Below are positions 39,537 to 48,247 of a DNA stretch of 64,000 bases, one piece after another. Both the position numbers and the translations under genes were made by a program. Under the pieces are notes generated by a model. It was not told the origin of the DNA. It was given only the letters and a program-made list of their open reading frames with translations, and ran no database searches. Location of the stretch: NCBI GenBank assembly GCA_009664345.1, contig CP043547.1, positions 4,802,709-4,866,708 on the forward strand. The letters run 5' to 3'. Positions within the stretch are counted from its first letter, which is position 1; each line of letters starts with the position of its first letter. The DNA comes from Planctomycetales bacterium 10988. GTDB taxonomy: Bacteria > Planctomycetota > Planctomycetia > Pirellulales > Pb10988.

Positions 39537-42104
39537 ATGGTTACGATGGGGCCAAGCAACATGTTGTCGAAAGCGTGGGGACGAGGAAAGAGTGAGGAGA
39601 CCTTTCTTCAATTGGAACGTTTGGAATCACGGTGTCTGCTCGATGCCGTTCCGCTTTTAATTGACCTCGTTCCAGGAGGCGGCCATTCTTCGCCGGAAGA
39701 GTTCGCAGAGGTTAACGGGACGCTTTTCTTTTCCACCGACGCAGGAGGTTTCAATTGGGAACTTTGGAAAAGTGACGGCACCGCTCCCGGTACGCAACTC
39801 GTCAAAGATATCTACGAAGGGGGGGGAGCCTCCTCTCCGTATGGTCTGACGAATGTGAACGGCACCCTCTTCTTTCGAGCCTTTCAACTAAGCACCGGGT
39901 TTGAACTGTGGCGGAGCGATGGAACTTCCGCCGGAACGCAACTTGTCAAAGATTTACCCGGCGAGAGTCTTAGCCCGACCAGTTTGACGAATGTCAACGG
40001 AACCCTTCTGTTTGTCGGAGATGACGCCAGCTACGGGGGGGAACTTTGGCGAAGTGATGGCACTTCCAATGGCACGGTCCTCGTCCGAGATATTTTCAGC
40101 GGCACCAGCGATTCCGACCCTCGGGACTTGACCAATATCAACGGAACGCTCTACTTTTCCGCCAGTAATAACGCCGTCGGTCGAGAACTTTGGCGAAGTG
40201 ATGGAACGTTTTCCGGAACACAATTGGTCGCCGATCTCACGCCAAGCGGGAGTTCCGATTTACGACGTCTCACGAATGTGAACGGCACCCTCTTTTTCTA
40301 TGGCCCGACCGATGGCGCTGGGGGAGAACTTTGGAAAAGCGATGGAAGTTTTCTCGGGACGCAGATTGTCAAAGAGCTTGATCCGATGGGGTCGTTTTCG
40401 GCTGCTCCTTATGATTTAACCAATGTGAATGGTACCCTTTTCTTCCGGGCAACCACGGATTCGTATGGTTTTGAACTTTGGCGGAGCGATGGAACCTATG
40501 CAGGCACCTCTTTAATTCGGGATATTCGTCCTGGCGACGATGGCTCAAGTCCCCGGCAAGAGACCTTCGTGAATGTGAATGGTACCCTTTTCTTCACTGC
40601 CAACAACGGGGGAAATGGCTATGAACTCTGGCGTTCCGATGGCACCTTCGGCGGAACCTTTCTGGTCAAGGATATCAACCCAGGCAGCGACCCAAGTCTT
40701 CCCCTTGAACTGATGAACGCGGCTGGGACTCTCTTCTTCACCGCGAATCAAGATAGCACCGGGCGTGAACTCTGGATCAGCGACGGGACGTACAACGGCA
40801 CCCAACTCGTCAAGGACTTGGCTCCCGGCTTTGAATCGGGAGAGATCGAGGAGATGACGAACGTCAACGGCACCCTCTTTTTTCATGGGGATGACAATAG
40901 CTACGGGTCCGAGTTGTGGGTGGTGCGAGATGTCGAACCGGGCGGTTTGATCGTGACTGGCACCGATTCCGGAACCGCCGGGGCCGTGCGGACGTTCAAT
41001 GGCGTCGGCAGCGAGCTATTGAGCTTTTTCCCTTATACCGAGGCTTTTACCGGGGGCGTGCGGATCGCGACCGGGGACATCAATGGTGATGGAATTCTTG
41101 ATATCGTGACGGCGGCTGGACCGGGCGGGGGGCCGCATGTGCAAGTTTTCAATAGCATCACCGGATCGCATTTGTTTGGTAGTCCGAACAATTTTTATGC
41201 CTATGCTCCCAACGTCACCGTCGGTCTTTTCGTCGCGGTGGGAGATGTGAATAACGATGGCTTCGACGATATCATTACTTCTGCCGATGCTGGCGGCGGG
41301 CCTCATATCAAGGTCTTCAGTGGACAAACCGGGGGCGTGATCACCGAGTTTTATGCCTACGCCCCTAATGTTACCGTGGGGGTTCGCATTGCTGCTGGAG
41401 ATATCGACGGCAATGGAACCGCGGAAATCATCACGTCTCCCGGACCCGGCGGCGGTCCCCACATACGGGTCTTCAGCGGAACGACCGGGGCGCAGATGCC
41501 CGGCCCGGCCACGAACTTTTATGCCTATGCTCCCAATGTTTTGACGGGGATTTATGTCGCTTCCGGCGATGTGAATAATGACGGCCTCGACGATATTATC
41601 ACGTCCCCTGGTGCAGGCGGCGGCCCGCATGTGCAGGTCTTCAGCTCAGCGGATGGAAGTCATTTGCAAAACTTTTACGCTTATCATCCCAACTTCACCG
41701 GCGGCGTGCGGGTGGGTGCGGCTGACCTGAACCTCGACGGTCATGCCGATATCCTCACGGTTCCGGGTTCTTCCGGGGGTCCGCACACCAGGGCCTTCGA
41801 CGGGACGAACTTGGCGAATTTGGCCAATTTCTTTTCGGGATCGCCAGGGAATCTTTCCGGTCTGTTCGTCACCGGAAGTGTCGGACTGATTCCTGTGGAA
41901 AATGCCGCCCCACTTTCGGCACCTTTTACTCTTCCTTCAACCACTTCCGCCATGTCCTCACCGTCGGAGGATTCCCAAGCACCGCTCCCACTTGAAACGT
42001 GGCAACCCAAGAAGGCCTGGTTCGAGGAGGTTGATCGATTCTATCAGCGGACCGAGGGGGTCGATTCCCTCTTTTCCGGCTTAGGGATTAAGGAATCAGG
42101 CTAG
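39537..42104 (+). CDS. Large secreted ELWxxDGT and FG-GAP-like repeat protein with N-terminal LExRxLL motif
   Basis: The N-terminus contains FLQLERLESRCLLDAVP, which fits the LEPR-XLL motif found at the start of many exported planctomycete proteins. Next come eight ELWxSDGT repeats of about 45-60 residues (ELWRSDGTSAGTQLVKD and similar) and a degenerate ninth, then five FG-GAP/VCBS-like repeats with calcium loops (GDINGDGILDIVTAAGPGGGPHVQVF type). Both modules form beta-propellers. A low-complexity tail ends it. It is probably a cell-surface or released adhesion protein; no enzyme motif is present. ATG 39537 is used but lacks a good ribosome site; ATG 39549 or 39564 is possible. Confidence 0.88.
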   Translation: MVTMGPSNMLSKAWGRGKSEETFLQLERLESRCLLDAVPLLIDLVPGGGHSSPEEFAEVNGTLFFSTDAGGFNWELWKSDGTAPGTQLVKDIYEGGGASSPYGLTNVNGTLFFRAFQLSTGFELWRSDGTSAGTQLVKDLPGESLSPTSLTNVNGTLLFVGDDASYGGELWRSDGTSNGTVLVRDIFSGTSDSDPRDLTNINGTLYFSASNNAVGRELWRSDGTFSGTQLVADLTPSGSSDLRRLTNVNGTLFFYGPTDGAGGELWKSDGSFLGTQIVKELDPMGSFSAAPYDLTNVNGTLFFRATTDSYGFELWRSDGTYAGTSLIRDIRPGDDGSSPRQETFVNVNGTLFFTANNGGNGYELWRSDGTFGGTFLVKDINPGSDPSLPLELMNAAGTLFFTANQDSTGRELWISDGTYNGTQLVKDLAPGFESGEIEEMTNVNGTLFFHGDDNSYGSELWVVRDVEPGGLIVTGTDSGTAGAVRTFNGVGSELLSFFPYTEAFTGGVRIATGDINGDGILDIVTAAGPGGGPHVQVFNSITGSHLFGSPNNFYAYAPNVTVGLFVAVGDVNNDGFDDIITSADAGGGPHIKVFSGQTGGVITEFYAYAPNVTVGVRIAAGDIDGNGTAEIITSPGPGGGPHIRVFSGTTGAQMPGPATNFYAYAPNVLTGIYVASGDVNNDGLDDIITSPGAGGGPHVQVFSSADGSHLQNFYAYHPNFTGGVRVGAADLNLDGHADILTVPGSSGGPHTRAFDGTNLANLANFFSGSPGNLSGLFVTGSVGLIPVENAAPLSAPFTLPSTTSAMSSPSEDSQAPLPLETWQPKKAWFEEVDRFYQRTEGVDSLFSGLGIKESG

Positions 42105-42226
42105 TTCCTTTCTACCTCGAATCGCGAAGTTTATTAAAAGATCGCTTGATTTATGGCCTTTCATCGAGAAAGATAGAGTTGGAGTTCTCTTATCAATGAC
42201 TTCCCTTTTCCCAACCAATCACAGCC

Positions 42227-44035
42227 ATGAATCAACAGAATTTTAGCGGATCGACCTTTCTGACAAGTCTGTTCCTTGTCTGCCTTAGCCTCTTTGTGGT
42301 AGCTCCACAACCTGCATTTTCCGCCCCGCTGAACCTTGAAAAGCTCGGCGAAAGCGTCGGCCATCTCCGCCTAACGGATATGTTCGGAGATCAATCGATC
42401 GGTGGAACGGGCTTTTTGATTCACCGTAAAGGTCTGGTAGCAACGAACTTCCATGTGATCGAGTCGGCCACGGGAGGCGAATTTGAATTCGATGACGGCA
42501 AGGTTGTCCAGATCACCGGCGTTGTCGCCTCCGCTCCCGAGCAAGACTTAGCGATTGTCCAACTGGAAAGCGTTCCCTCCGGCATCGAGCCGTTGCGGAT
42601 GAACTCCCGCTCGCCGCTGAAGCTGGGAAGTATCGTCTGGGCGATCGGCTATCCGCAGGGGCTTCGCACCGTGAGTAGTGGCCAAGTGAACGCCATTCGC
42701 ACAACTGCGGATTTCCCGCCGAGTTTCCAGGAATTTCTAGGGGAAGAGAAAAACAATCGCTGGATTCAAACCAATGCGGTCTTGGCCCCGGGGAGTTCCG
42801 GCGGGCCGCTGCTCGATGGGTTGGGGAATGTCGTCGGCGTCAATAGTTGGATCATCCAAAGTCAGCAGATGGGTTTCGCGCTCCACATTCAACACCTGGA
42901 GCAACTCTATCGCAAGCACCTCAGCGACGAGCCAAAGCCGTTCGATCCCGGTTCTTCGGGAGGTCTGGATGTCCTGTCGCAAATCTCCCCGGAAGTGGCC
43001 GCGATTATCTCCGACATCGGCGAAAAGCAGATCAACGATTCGCAACGCGTTTCGATTCAGCAGCGTCTGCTGACCCTGGCTGGTCGCAATTCGGGAACGT
43101 TTACCTCGCTGCAATCCTGGTTCTTCGCCGTCATGCTGACCAAGAACGAACGCGATCCGAACAGTCAAAGCTATTCCGATGAACATGAACGCCTCCGCGA
43201 AGCCCTTGCCGGGTTGATGCGGTATCATATGATCGAGCCGGGTTCCGAAGGCGTGATCGAAAAGATCGCCCTCCGTTTGGCCCTGACGACCTATCCTTCG
43301 ACCAACTATTTCATGCAACGGGCCCTCTATTTGGCGGAAGATCGTCAGAATAAATCACTCGAGGCAATGGCCCTCTTCGCGATGCTCTCCAATGAAGTCC
43401 GTTCGCTGGTCAGCTTTTCCAAAACGCATCCTTCCATCAATGCCCTCCTCGCCCGGCGACGGCTGGTCGAGATGAAGTTCGATCAGTTGCAGAAGAACCA
43501 GGCCAGTTTCAAAATCGACGGCCAATCCGCGGGGCAATTGCTCGATCATCTCCGCTATGAGTTCGATCACCTGATGCCGGGGGCGAAAGCCCTTTCGGTG
43601 AGCGGTCGAGCGGTCACGGGTCGCCCGATGGAGCTAGAGGACTTTCGCGGCAAGGTGGTCGTCCTTGACTTCTTCGCCAATTGGTGCCCGCACTGTCGCA
43701 ATATGTATGGGTATGAACGCGAGATGGTCGAGAAGTATAAGGACCAGCCGTTCGCCCTGCTCGGCTACAACACCGAGGATGAGCGAACCGTTCAGGAACT
43801 CGTCCGCAATCGAGAAATCACTTGGCCGACCTGGGTGAACGACCCTCGCGAAAATGTGACTAACCGCTGGCGAGTCAGTTCGTTCCCGACCCTCTTCGTG
43901 ATCGATGCCGATGGCTACATTCGCTATCAAATCGGCGGCAACCCCGGCGAAGACTTCCTCAACACCTGCGTCGAAAAACTCCTCAAAGAAAAAGAACGCA
44001 CCTCCACCGCCCGGAAAGATTCCACGGTCAGGTAA
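42227..44035 (+). CDS. Secreted trypsin-like protease fused to a TlpA-like thioredoxin domain
   Basis: A signal peptide (1-32, cleavage near FSA) precedes a trypsin-2-like domain (about 40-230) with His76 (ATNFHVIES), Asp107 (EQDLAIVQL) and Ser191 (APGSSGGPL): the full triad. A helical middle part (about 250-440) is unrecognised. The C-terminal thioredoxin fold (about 455-590) carries WCPHC (Cys487, Cys490) and the cis-Pro site SSFPTLFVID, as in TlpA/ResA proteins that reduce or oxidise thiols outside the cytoplasm. Fusion of the two is unusual and suggests joint folding and proteolysis control in the envelope. Only 11 nt separate it from the convergent LysR gene. Confidence 0.92.
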   Translation: MNQQNFSGSTFLTSLFLVCLSLFVVAPQPAFSAPLNLEKLGESVGHLRLTDMFGDQSIGGTGFLIHRKGLVATNFHVIESATGGEFEFDDGKVVQITGVVASAPEQDLAIVQLESVPSGIEPLRMNSRSPLKLGSIVWAIGYPQGLRTVSSGQVNAIRTTADFPPSFQEFLGEEKNNRWIQTNAVLAPGSSGGPLLDGLGNVVGVNSWIIQSQQMGFALHIQHLEQLYRKHLSDEPKPFDPGSSGGLDVLSQISPEVAAIISDIGEKQINDSQRVSIQQRLLTLAGRNSGTFTSLQSWFFAVMLTKNERDPNSQSYSDEHERLREALAGLMRYHMIEPGSEGVIEKIALRLALTTYPSTNYFMQRALYLAEDRQNKSLEAMALFAMLSNEVRSLVSFSKTHPSINALLARRRLVEMKFDQLQKNQASFKIDGQSAGQLLDHLRYEFDHLMPGAKALSVSGRAVTGRPMELEDFRGKVVVLDFFANWCPHCRNMYGYEREMVEKYKDQPFALLGYNTEDERTVQELVRNREITWPTWVNDPRENVTNRWRVSSFPTLFVIDADGYIRYQIGGNPGEDFLNTCVEKLLKEKERTSTARKDSTVR

Positions 44036-44046
44036 TTTTGCGATAA

Positions 44047-44976
44047 TTAAAAAGTACTTTTAGTTTTTGAATCTTGGAGAGTTCCTTGCACTTGGTTAAT
44101 GAGGGATTCTAAGGCGGGGGTGAGGCGGCGGCCTTTTTGCCACATGAAGACGATTTGGCGGTGGCCGAGATGAGGGCGAAGGGAGCGAACGGTCAGGCCG
44201 CGACAAAGTCGACCGGCGGGGCGGCCCGCGACGATGCCCAGGCCCATACCGACCTCGACGCATGCCAGGGTGAAGCCGCTGTTGTCGGTTTCGGCAGCGA
44301 TTTTCGGCTTCAATCCTTCCTTATGCAACGCTTGATCGAGGGCATCCCGGCCATACGTCCCCGGGGCCGTCACGATCAAATCATGCTTGACGATCTCTTT
44401 TAACGTCACCTTCTTGACCTTCGCGAAAGGATGACTTTCCGGGCAAACGGCCAAAAATTCGATCGAATAGGCCGGTTCATACTGGATCATCGGCGAATCT
44501 TGCTGAAAACCTGGCTCCAAGGTCAGAGCCAAATCGGCTTCTCCCGCTAGGATCAATTCTTCCGCCCGCTGATTGTTGCCGTGAATGATGTGCAGCTTAG
44601 TCTGCGTAAATTCCTCCCGAAACTGCGATAGCGGCGTGGCCAAATCCTCCAGCATCATGCGGACCCCGGTGACCAAAATCAGGTCCCGGTCGTCTTTGCC
44701 ATTTCCCGGTTGTACAATGTCGAAAGTCGATTCCAACCCGACCAAGAGTTCCACCAGACACGAATAAAGTTGATCGGCGGCCGGCGTGGCACAGACCCGA
44801 CGCCCAACTTTGCGGAAGAGTGGAACGCCGTAAAGCGTTTCGAGACCTTGGATATGTTGCCAAACCGTCGGCGTGGAGAGGCCCGACTCCCGCGCGGCCG
44901 CAGCATATCCGCCCTGTTCATAGACATCGCGAAAAGTGTGCAACTGCTGAACGCTAAGGTCATTCGAACGCATCAT
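44047..44976 (-). CDS. LysR-family transcriptional regulator
   Basis: The N-terminal winged HTH (about 5-65; LHTFRDVYEQGGYAAAARESGLSTPTVWQHIQGLE) and a LysR substrate-binding domain (about 95-300) are complete. The frame runs up to 45204, but MMRSNDLSVQQL at 44976 is where the family begins, with AGGA upstream. It is divergent from the MFS-led operon at 45145 with a 12-bp-armed palindrome in between, the classic arrangement in which LysR proteins control themselves and the neighbour operon in response to a pathway intermediate. The last codons overlap an AAAAGTACTTTT palindrome. Confidence 0.94.
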   Translation of the reverse strand: MMRSNDLSVQQLHTFRDVYEQGGYAAAARESGLSTPTVWQHIQGLETLYGVPLFRKVGRRVCATPAADQLYSCLVELLVGLESTFDIVQPGNGKDDRDLILVTGVRMMLEDLATPLSQFREEFTQTKLHIIHGNNQRAEELILAGEADLALTLEPGFQQDSPMIQYEPAYSIEFLAVCPESHPFAKVKKVTLKEIVKHDLIVTAPGTYGRDALDQALHKEGLKPKIAAETDNSGFTLACVEVGMGLGIVAGRPAGRLCRGLTVRSLRPHLGHRQIVFMWQKGRRLTPALESLINQVQGTLQDSKTKSTF

Positions 44977-44995
44977 TTCGACCGTCCTTTGAGGT

Positions 44996-45022
44996 ATTTC
45001 GTTCGGTGATACCGAATGAAAT
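44996..45022. promoter_or_regulatory. Probable LysR operator (27-bp interrupted palindrome)
   Basis: Arms ATTTCGTTCGGT (44996-45007) and ACCGAATGAAAT (45011-45022) are separated by GAT and match at 11 of 12 positions. It lies 20 nt upstream of the LysR start and about 120 nt before the MFS start. Confidence 0.7.
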
Positions 45023-45144
45023 TTTAGAATTATATTATTGAAGTAAATGTTAACTTGTTCTAGAATCCAACTTGTGCATTTTGCCAAGTCGATCAATCGG
45101 GTGCAACCTTCTTTATAATCAAAATGATCGTTTGAGATAGCCCA

Positions 45145-46533
45145 ATGAACGACTCGGCGGCAACGCATCAACGCTTTTTTTTGGTCGGCCTGCTTTTTTT
45201 GCATACGGTCAATACCTACCTCGATCGCGTCTGTATCTCGGCAGCGAAAGGCTCAATGCAGTCCGATATCGCTTTTCTCGATGATCAGATGATGGGTTAC
45301 ACCTTTGGGATTTTTGCGTTGGGATATGCCCTGTTTCAAATACCGGCGGGTTGGTTCAGCGATCGGGCAGGTCCGAGGTGGGCACTCACGATCGTGGTGA
45401 TGCTGTGGAGTTGTTTCACGGCGATGACCGGGGCGGTGATGACGGCGGTGTCGTTGTTGGTCGTTCGCTTCCTCTTTGGAGTGGGGGAAGCCGGTGCTTT
45501 TCCCGGAGCGACCCGGGCACTCTATCATTGGCTGCCTGCTAAAGAACGCGGTCTCGGCCAAGGAATCTTCCTCTCAGGCGCCCGCCTCGGAGCAGCCTTG
45601 GCCTTGTTGGTCATGCCGATCTTGATCGATGAAATCGGTTGGCGAATGATGTTTGTCGTGAACGGGGTCCTTGGCATTGGGTGGGCGGCCGTTTGGGCGT
45701 GGTGGTATCGTAATCAACCGGAGGAACATGCCTGGACGAATGCCGCGGAGGTGGTTCACATCAAGTCCGGCATTGAGTCGTTCCCCTCTTCCGGCGAGAC
45801 GATCCCTTTCCTCCAAGTCGTCACCTCTTCAAATGTACTTTTTGCAATGTTCCAATACGCCGCCAGTAACATCACCTTTTTCATCAGCATCACTTGGCTG
45901 CGGCCTTACATCGAAGATCAGTGGGGAGCCGACGAGGCGAACCTTGCTTTCGTGCCGCTCCTCTTCGGGGCCTTTGCCCTTTGGCTGTCCGGCTATCTCA
46001 CCAAAAAACTCTATGAAGTCGGGTGGCCAGTCGCATCGCGTCGCATTCCGGCGATGCTCGGCTTTTCCATTTCAGCAATTGGGCTATTGCTCTGCACGCA
46101 AACCACGGAGTTTGAGAACGTCTGGCCATTGATCCTCTGTTTTTCGCTGGCCATGTTCGGAGTCGAGATGACGCTGAGCCCGAGCTGGACCTTTTGCATG
46201 GACCTCGGCAAGGAACGTTCTGGGGCGGTTTCCGGGGCAATGAATATGGTGGGCAATCTCGGGGCGGCACTGAGTGCGGTGCTCTTTCCTTTCTTTGTGG
46301 CCGAGGTGACGCTGCCGTTTATTGCGGAAACGCCCGGCACGGCGAATTCGTTTTTTGTCTTTGCCGCGGGCATGAATGGCTTCGCGGTGATCGCCTGGAG
46401 CATGATGAATTCAGAAGTAGCTGGGAGAAAACTTACCCGGCGGCAGTTGCAACTTCGCCTTGCTGGCTTTGCGAGTTTGATTAGCCTCGTGATCGCCGTC
46501 TTGATTTATTCGCAATTTTTCTTGGAGCGGTGA
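45145..46533 (+). CDS. MFS transporter, anion:cation symporter (ACS) type
   Basis: The 462-aa protein has 12 membrane segments with the MFS loop 2-3 motif (GWFSDRAGPRWAL) and the ACS-like start (NTYLDRVCISAA) and helix 5 region (EAGAFPGATRALYHWLPAKERG). Known ACS members carry sugar acids such as hexuronates, glucarate or galactonate with protons. It is the first gene of the operon facing the LysR regulator and overlaps the next gene by one base (TGATG). This makes it the likely uptake step of the pathway. Confidence 0.93.
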   Translation: MNDSAATHQRFFLVGLLFLHTVNTYLDRVCISAAKGSMQSDIAFLDDQMMGYTFGIFALGYALFQIPAGWFSDRAGPRWALTIVVMLWSCFTAMTGAVMTAVSLLVVRFLFGVGEAGAFPGATRALYHWLPAKERGLGQGIFLSGARLGAALALLVMPILIDEIGWRMMFVVNGVLGIGWAAVWAWWYRNQPEEHAWTNAAEVVHIKSGIESFPSSGETIPFLQVVTSSNVLFAMFQYAASNITFFISITWLRPYIEDQWGADEANLAFVPLLFGAFALWLSGYLTKKLYEVGWPVASRRIPAMLGFSISAIGLLLCTQTTEFENVWPLILCFSLAMFGVEMTLSPSWTFCMDLGKERSGAVSGAMNMVGNLGAALSAVLFPFFVAEVTLPFIAETPGTANSFFVFAAGMNGFAVIAWSMMNSEVAGRKLTRRQLQLRLAGFASLISLVIAVLIYSQFFLER

Positions 46534-47597
46534 TGCCGGATCGTCGATTGCGTGGGGTCGGCATCGGGGCCGGCTACTTCAGTCAGTACCACTATGAGGC
46601 CTGGTCCCGCATTGCTGAAGTTGACCTCGTCGCGGTGTGCGATCTCGATGCGGAAAAGGCAAAGCGAGCGGCCCAGCGGTATGGCATCCCTCGACACTAT
46701 CATGAGGTTTGCGAAATGCTTGACCGGGAGAAGCCTGACTTCGTGGACATCATCACGCGGCCCGATTCGCACTTGGCGTTCGTTCGGGAGGCAGCCGCAC
46801 GCGGGATGGCCATCATTTGCCAGAAGCCCCTTGCCCCGACAACCGCCGAAGCGACCGTGCTTGTCGAAACGGCTGAAGCTGCTGGCGTGCGGCTGATGGT
46901 TCATGAAAACTTTCGCTTTCAGCCTTGGCATCGAGAAATCAAAAGGCTGCTAGATCAGAAGATTCTCGGGGAAAAACTGCACTCGATCCAAATTCAGACG
47001 CGGCTGGGTGACGGATGGCAAGCGGACGCCTATCAAGCGAGACAACCCTATTTCCGTGAGATGCCCCGCTTTTTAATTTACGAGACTGGAGTGCATTTCA
47101 TTGATACCTTGCAATATCTCTTCGGCCCTATCGATGGAGTTTCGGCGATCCTCCGTCGGCAAAATCAAGAAATCTTTGGGGAGGATGCTGGGGTCGTCTG
47201 CTTTGAATTTTCAAATAGCGCTTTTGGTGTTTGGAACGTCAGCCGCTTTCATGAATCACCCGCGGAGAACACACGCTATACTTTCGGCGAGTTCTTGATC
47301 GAAGGAGAAGAGGGTTCTCTTCGGCTCAATGAAGAGGGAGAACTTTTTCTAAAACCGCTTGGTCAACCAGAACAGAAACATGACTATATTCCTTCGAAAG
47401 TGAATTTCGCCGGGGATTGCGTTTATGAAACCCAAAAGCACTTTTGTGATTCCCTCCTCCATGAGCAACCCTTTGAAACAAGCGGCCTCGACTATCTGCA
47501 AGTGATGCGAATCATGGACTGCATTTATGAAGCCGCTGCGGCTGGCAAAACGATTCGGGGCCTAAGCAAGAAGGACTCTTCCCATGCGAGTAATTGA
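46533..47597 (+). CDS. Gfo/Idh/MocA-family oxidoreductase
   Basis: An N-terminal Rossmann domain (GVGIGAGYFSQYHY, about 8-22; acidic Asp37 in VCDLDAEKA, suggesting NAD preference) is followed by a C-terminal alpha/beta substrate domain. The usual EKP motif reads QKP (Gln97-Lys98-Pro99), keeping the catalytic Lys; a conserved His lies in GVHFIDTLQYL. Family members oxidise or reduce sugars and inositols at one hydroxyl. ATG 46533 overlaps the MFS stop and follows TTGGAG. It overlaps the next gene by 14 nt, so tight co-translation is likely. Confidence 0.92.
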   Translation: MPDRRLRGVGIGAGYFSQYHYEAWSRIAEVDLVAVCDLDAEKAKRAAQRYGIPRHYHEVCEMLDREKPDFVDIITRPDSHLAFVREAAARGMAIICQKPLAPTTAEATVLVETAEAAGVRLMVHENFRFQPWHREIKRLLDQKILGEKLHSIQIQTRLGDGWQADAYQARQPYFREMPRFLIYETGVHFIDTLQYLFGPIDGVSAILRRQNQEIFGEDAGVVCFEFSNSAFGVWNVSRFHESPAENTRYTFGEFLIEGEEGSLRLNEEGELFLKPLGQPEQKHDYIPSKVNFAGDCVYETQKHFCDSLLHEQPFETSGLDYLQVMRIMDCIYEAAAAGKTIRGLSKKDSSHASN

Positions 47598-48237
47598 TTT
47601 GACATTGCCTCTCGACTCGAAAATGGCCGGGTTTCAGATCGAAAATGCAGACCGGCTAGAGACGGAAGGTTGGAATGCGACCTACTTAACGATGTATTCC
47701 CATTGCGGAACCCATATGGATGCTAAAAAGCACTTTTTAAAAGATGGAGCATCCATCGACCAGCAACTACTAGAGGATCTGATCGGACCAGCCTTGGTCC
47801 TTGATATTACTCCGGTTGTGCCGAAGCAATTGATCGGCATTGCGGACCTTCAACCATTTGAAAAAGCGATCACTCCTGGTTGTCGAATTTTGCTGCGGAC
47901 GGACTGGTACCATCGCTACGGCGAATCCATCTATCGAGATGAATTGCCGCGTATTTCCCTGGAATTAGCGACTTGGCTGGTAAAGAAAGAGGTATGTCTG
48001 CTGGGAGTCGAACCTCCCTCAGTGGCAGACATCGGGAATATCGAAGAGTTGACGCAAGTGCATGAAGTCTTGCTCGGTGGCGGAGTCGTCATCGTCGAGG
48101 GTCTTGCTAATCTCGATCAACTCAGAACACAAAAAGTACATTTTATAGCATTGCCTTTGAAGATTGTCGGTGGAGACGGTTCTCCGGTGCGTGCCGTGGC
48201 AGTCGAGGGTGATGAATTTTTAAGTGATCAACTTTAG
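47584..48237 (+). CDS. Cyclase-family (kynurenine formamidase-like) metal hydrolase
   Basis: The 217-aa protein has the family signature HCGTHMDAKKHF (HxGTHxDxxxHF) that binds the metal, and the C-terminal AVAVEGDEF. Members hydrolyse amides or lactones (formamidase, isatin hydrolase) or act on sugar-derived cyclic compounds. In this operon a lactonase role after oxidation by the Gfo/Idh/MocA enzyme is plausible, but that is inference. The signature is written in DNA containing an AAAAAGCACTTTTT element (47725-47738). Confidence 0.9.
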   Translation: MRVIDLTLPLDSKMAGFQIENADRLETEGWNATYLTMYSHCGTHMDAKKHFLKDGASIDQQLLEDLIGPALVLDITPVVPKQLIGIADLQPFEKAITPGCRILLRTDWYHRYGESIYRDELPRISLELATWLVKKEVCLLGVEPPSVADIGNIEELTQVHEVLLGGGVVIVEGLANLDQLRTQKVHFIALPLKIVGGDGSPVRAVAVEGDEFLSDQL

Positions 48238-48247
48238 ACAATTGACT

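Noticed and set aside
48000-48024. tRNA T-arm-like sequence on the minus strand (GGAGGTTCGACTCCC)
   Set aside because: It lies inside the conserved cyclase-family coding frame, the loop is one base short, and no acceptor, D or anticodon arm is found around it.
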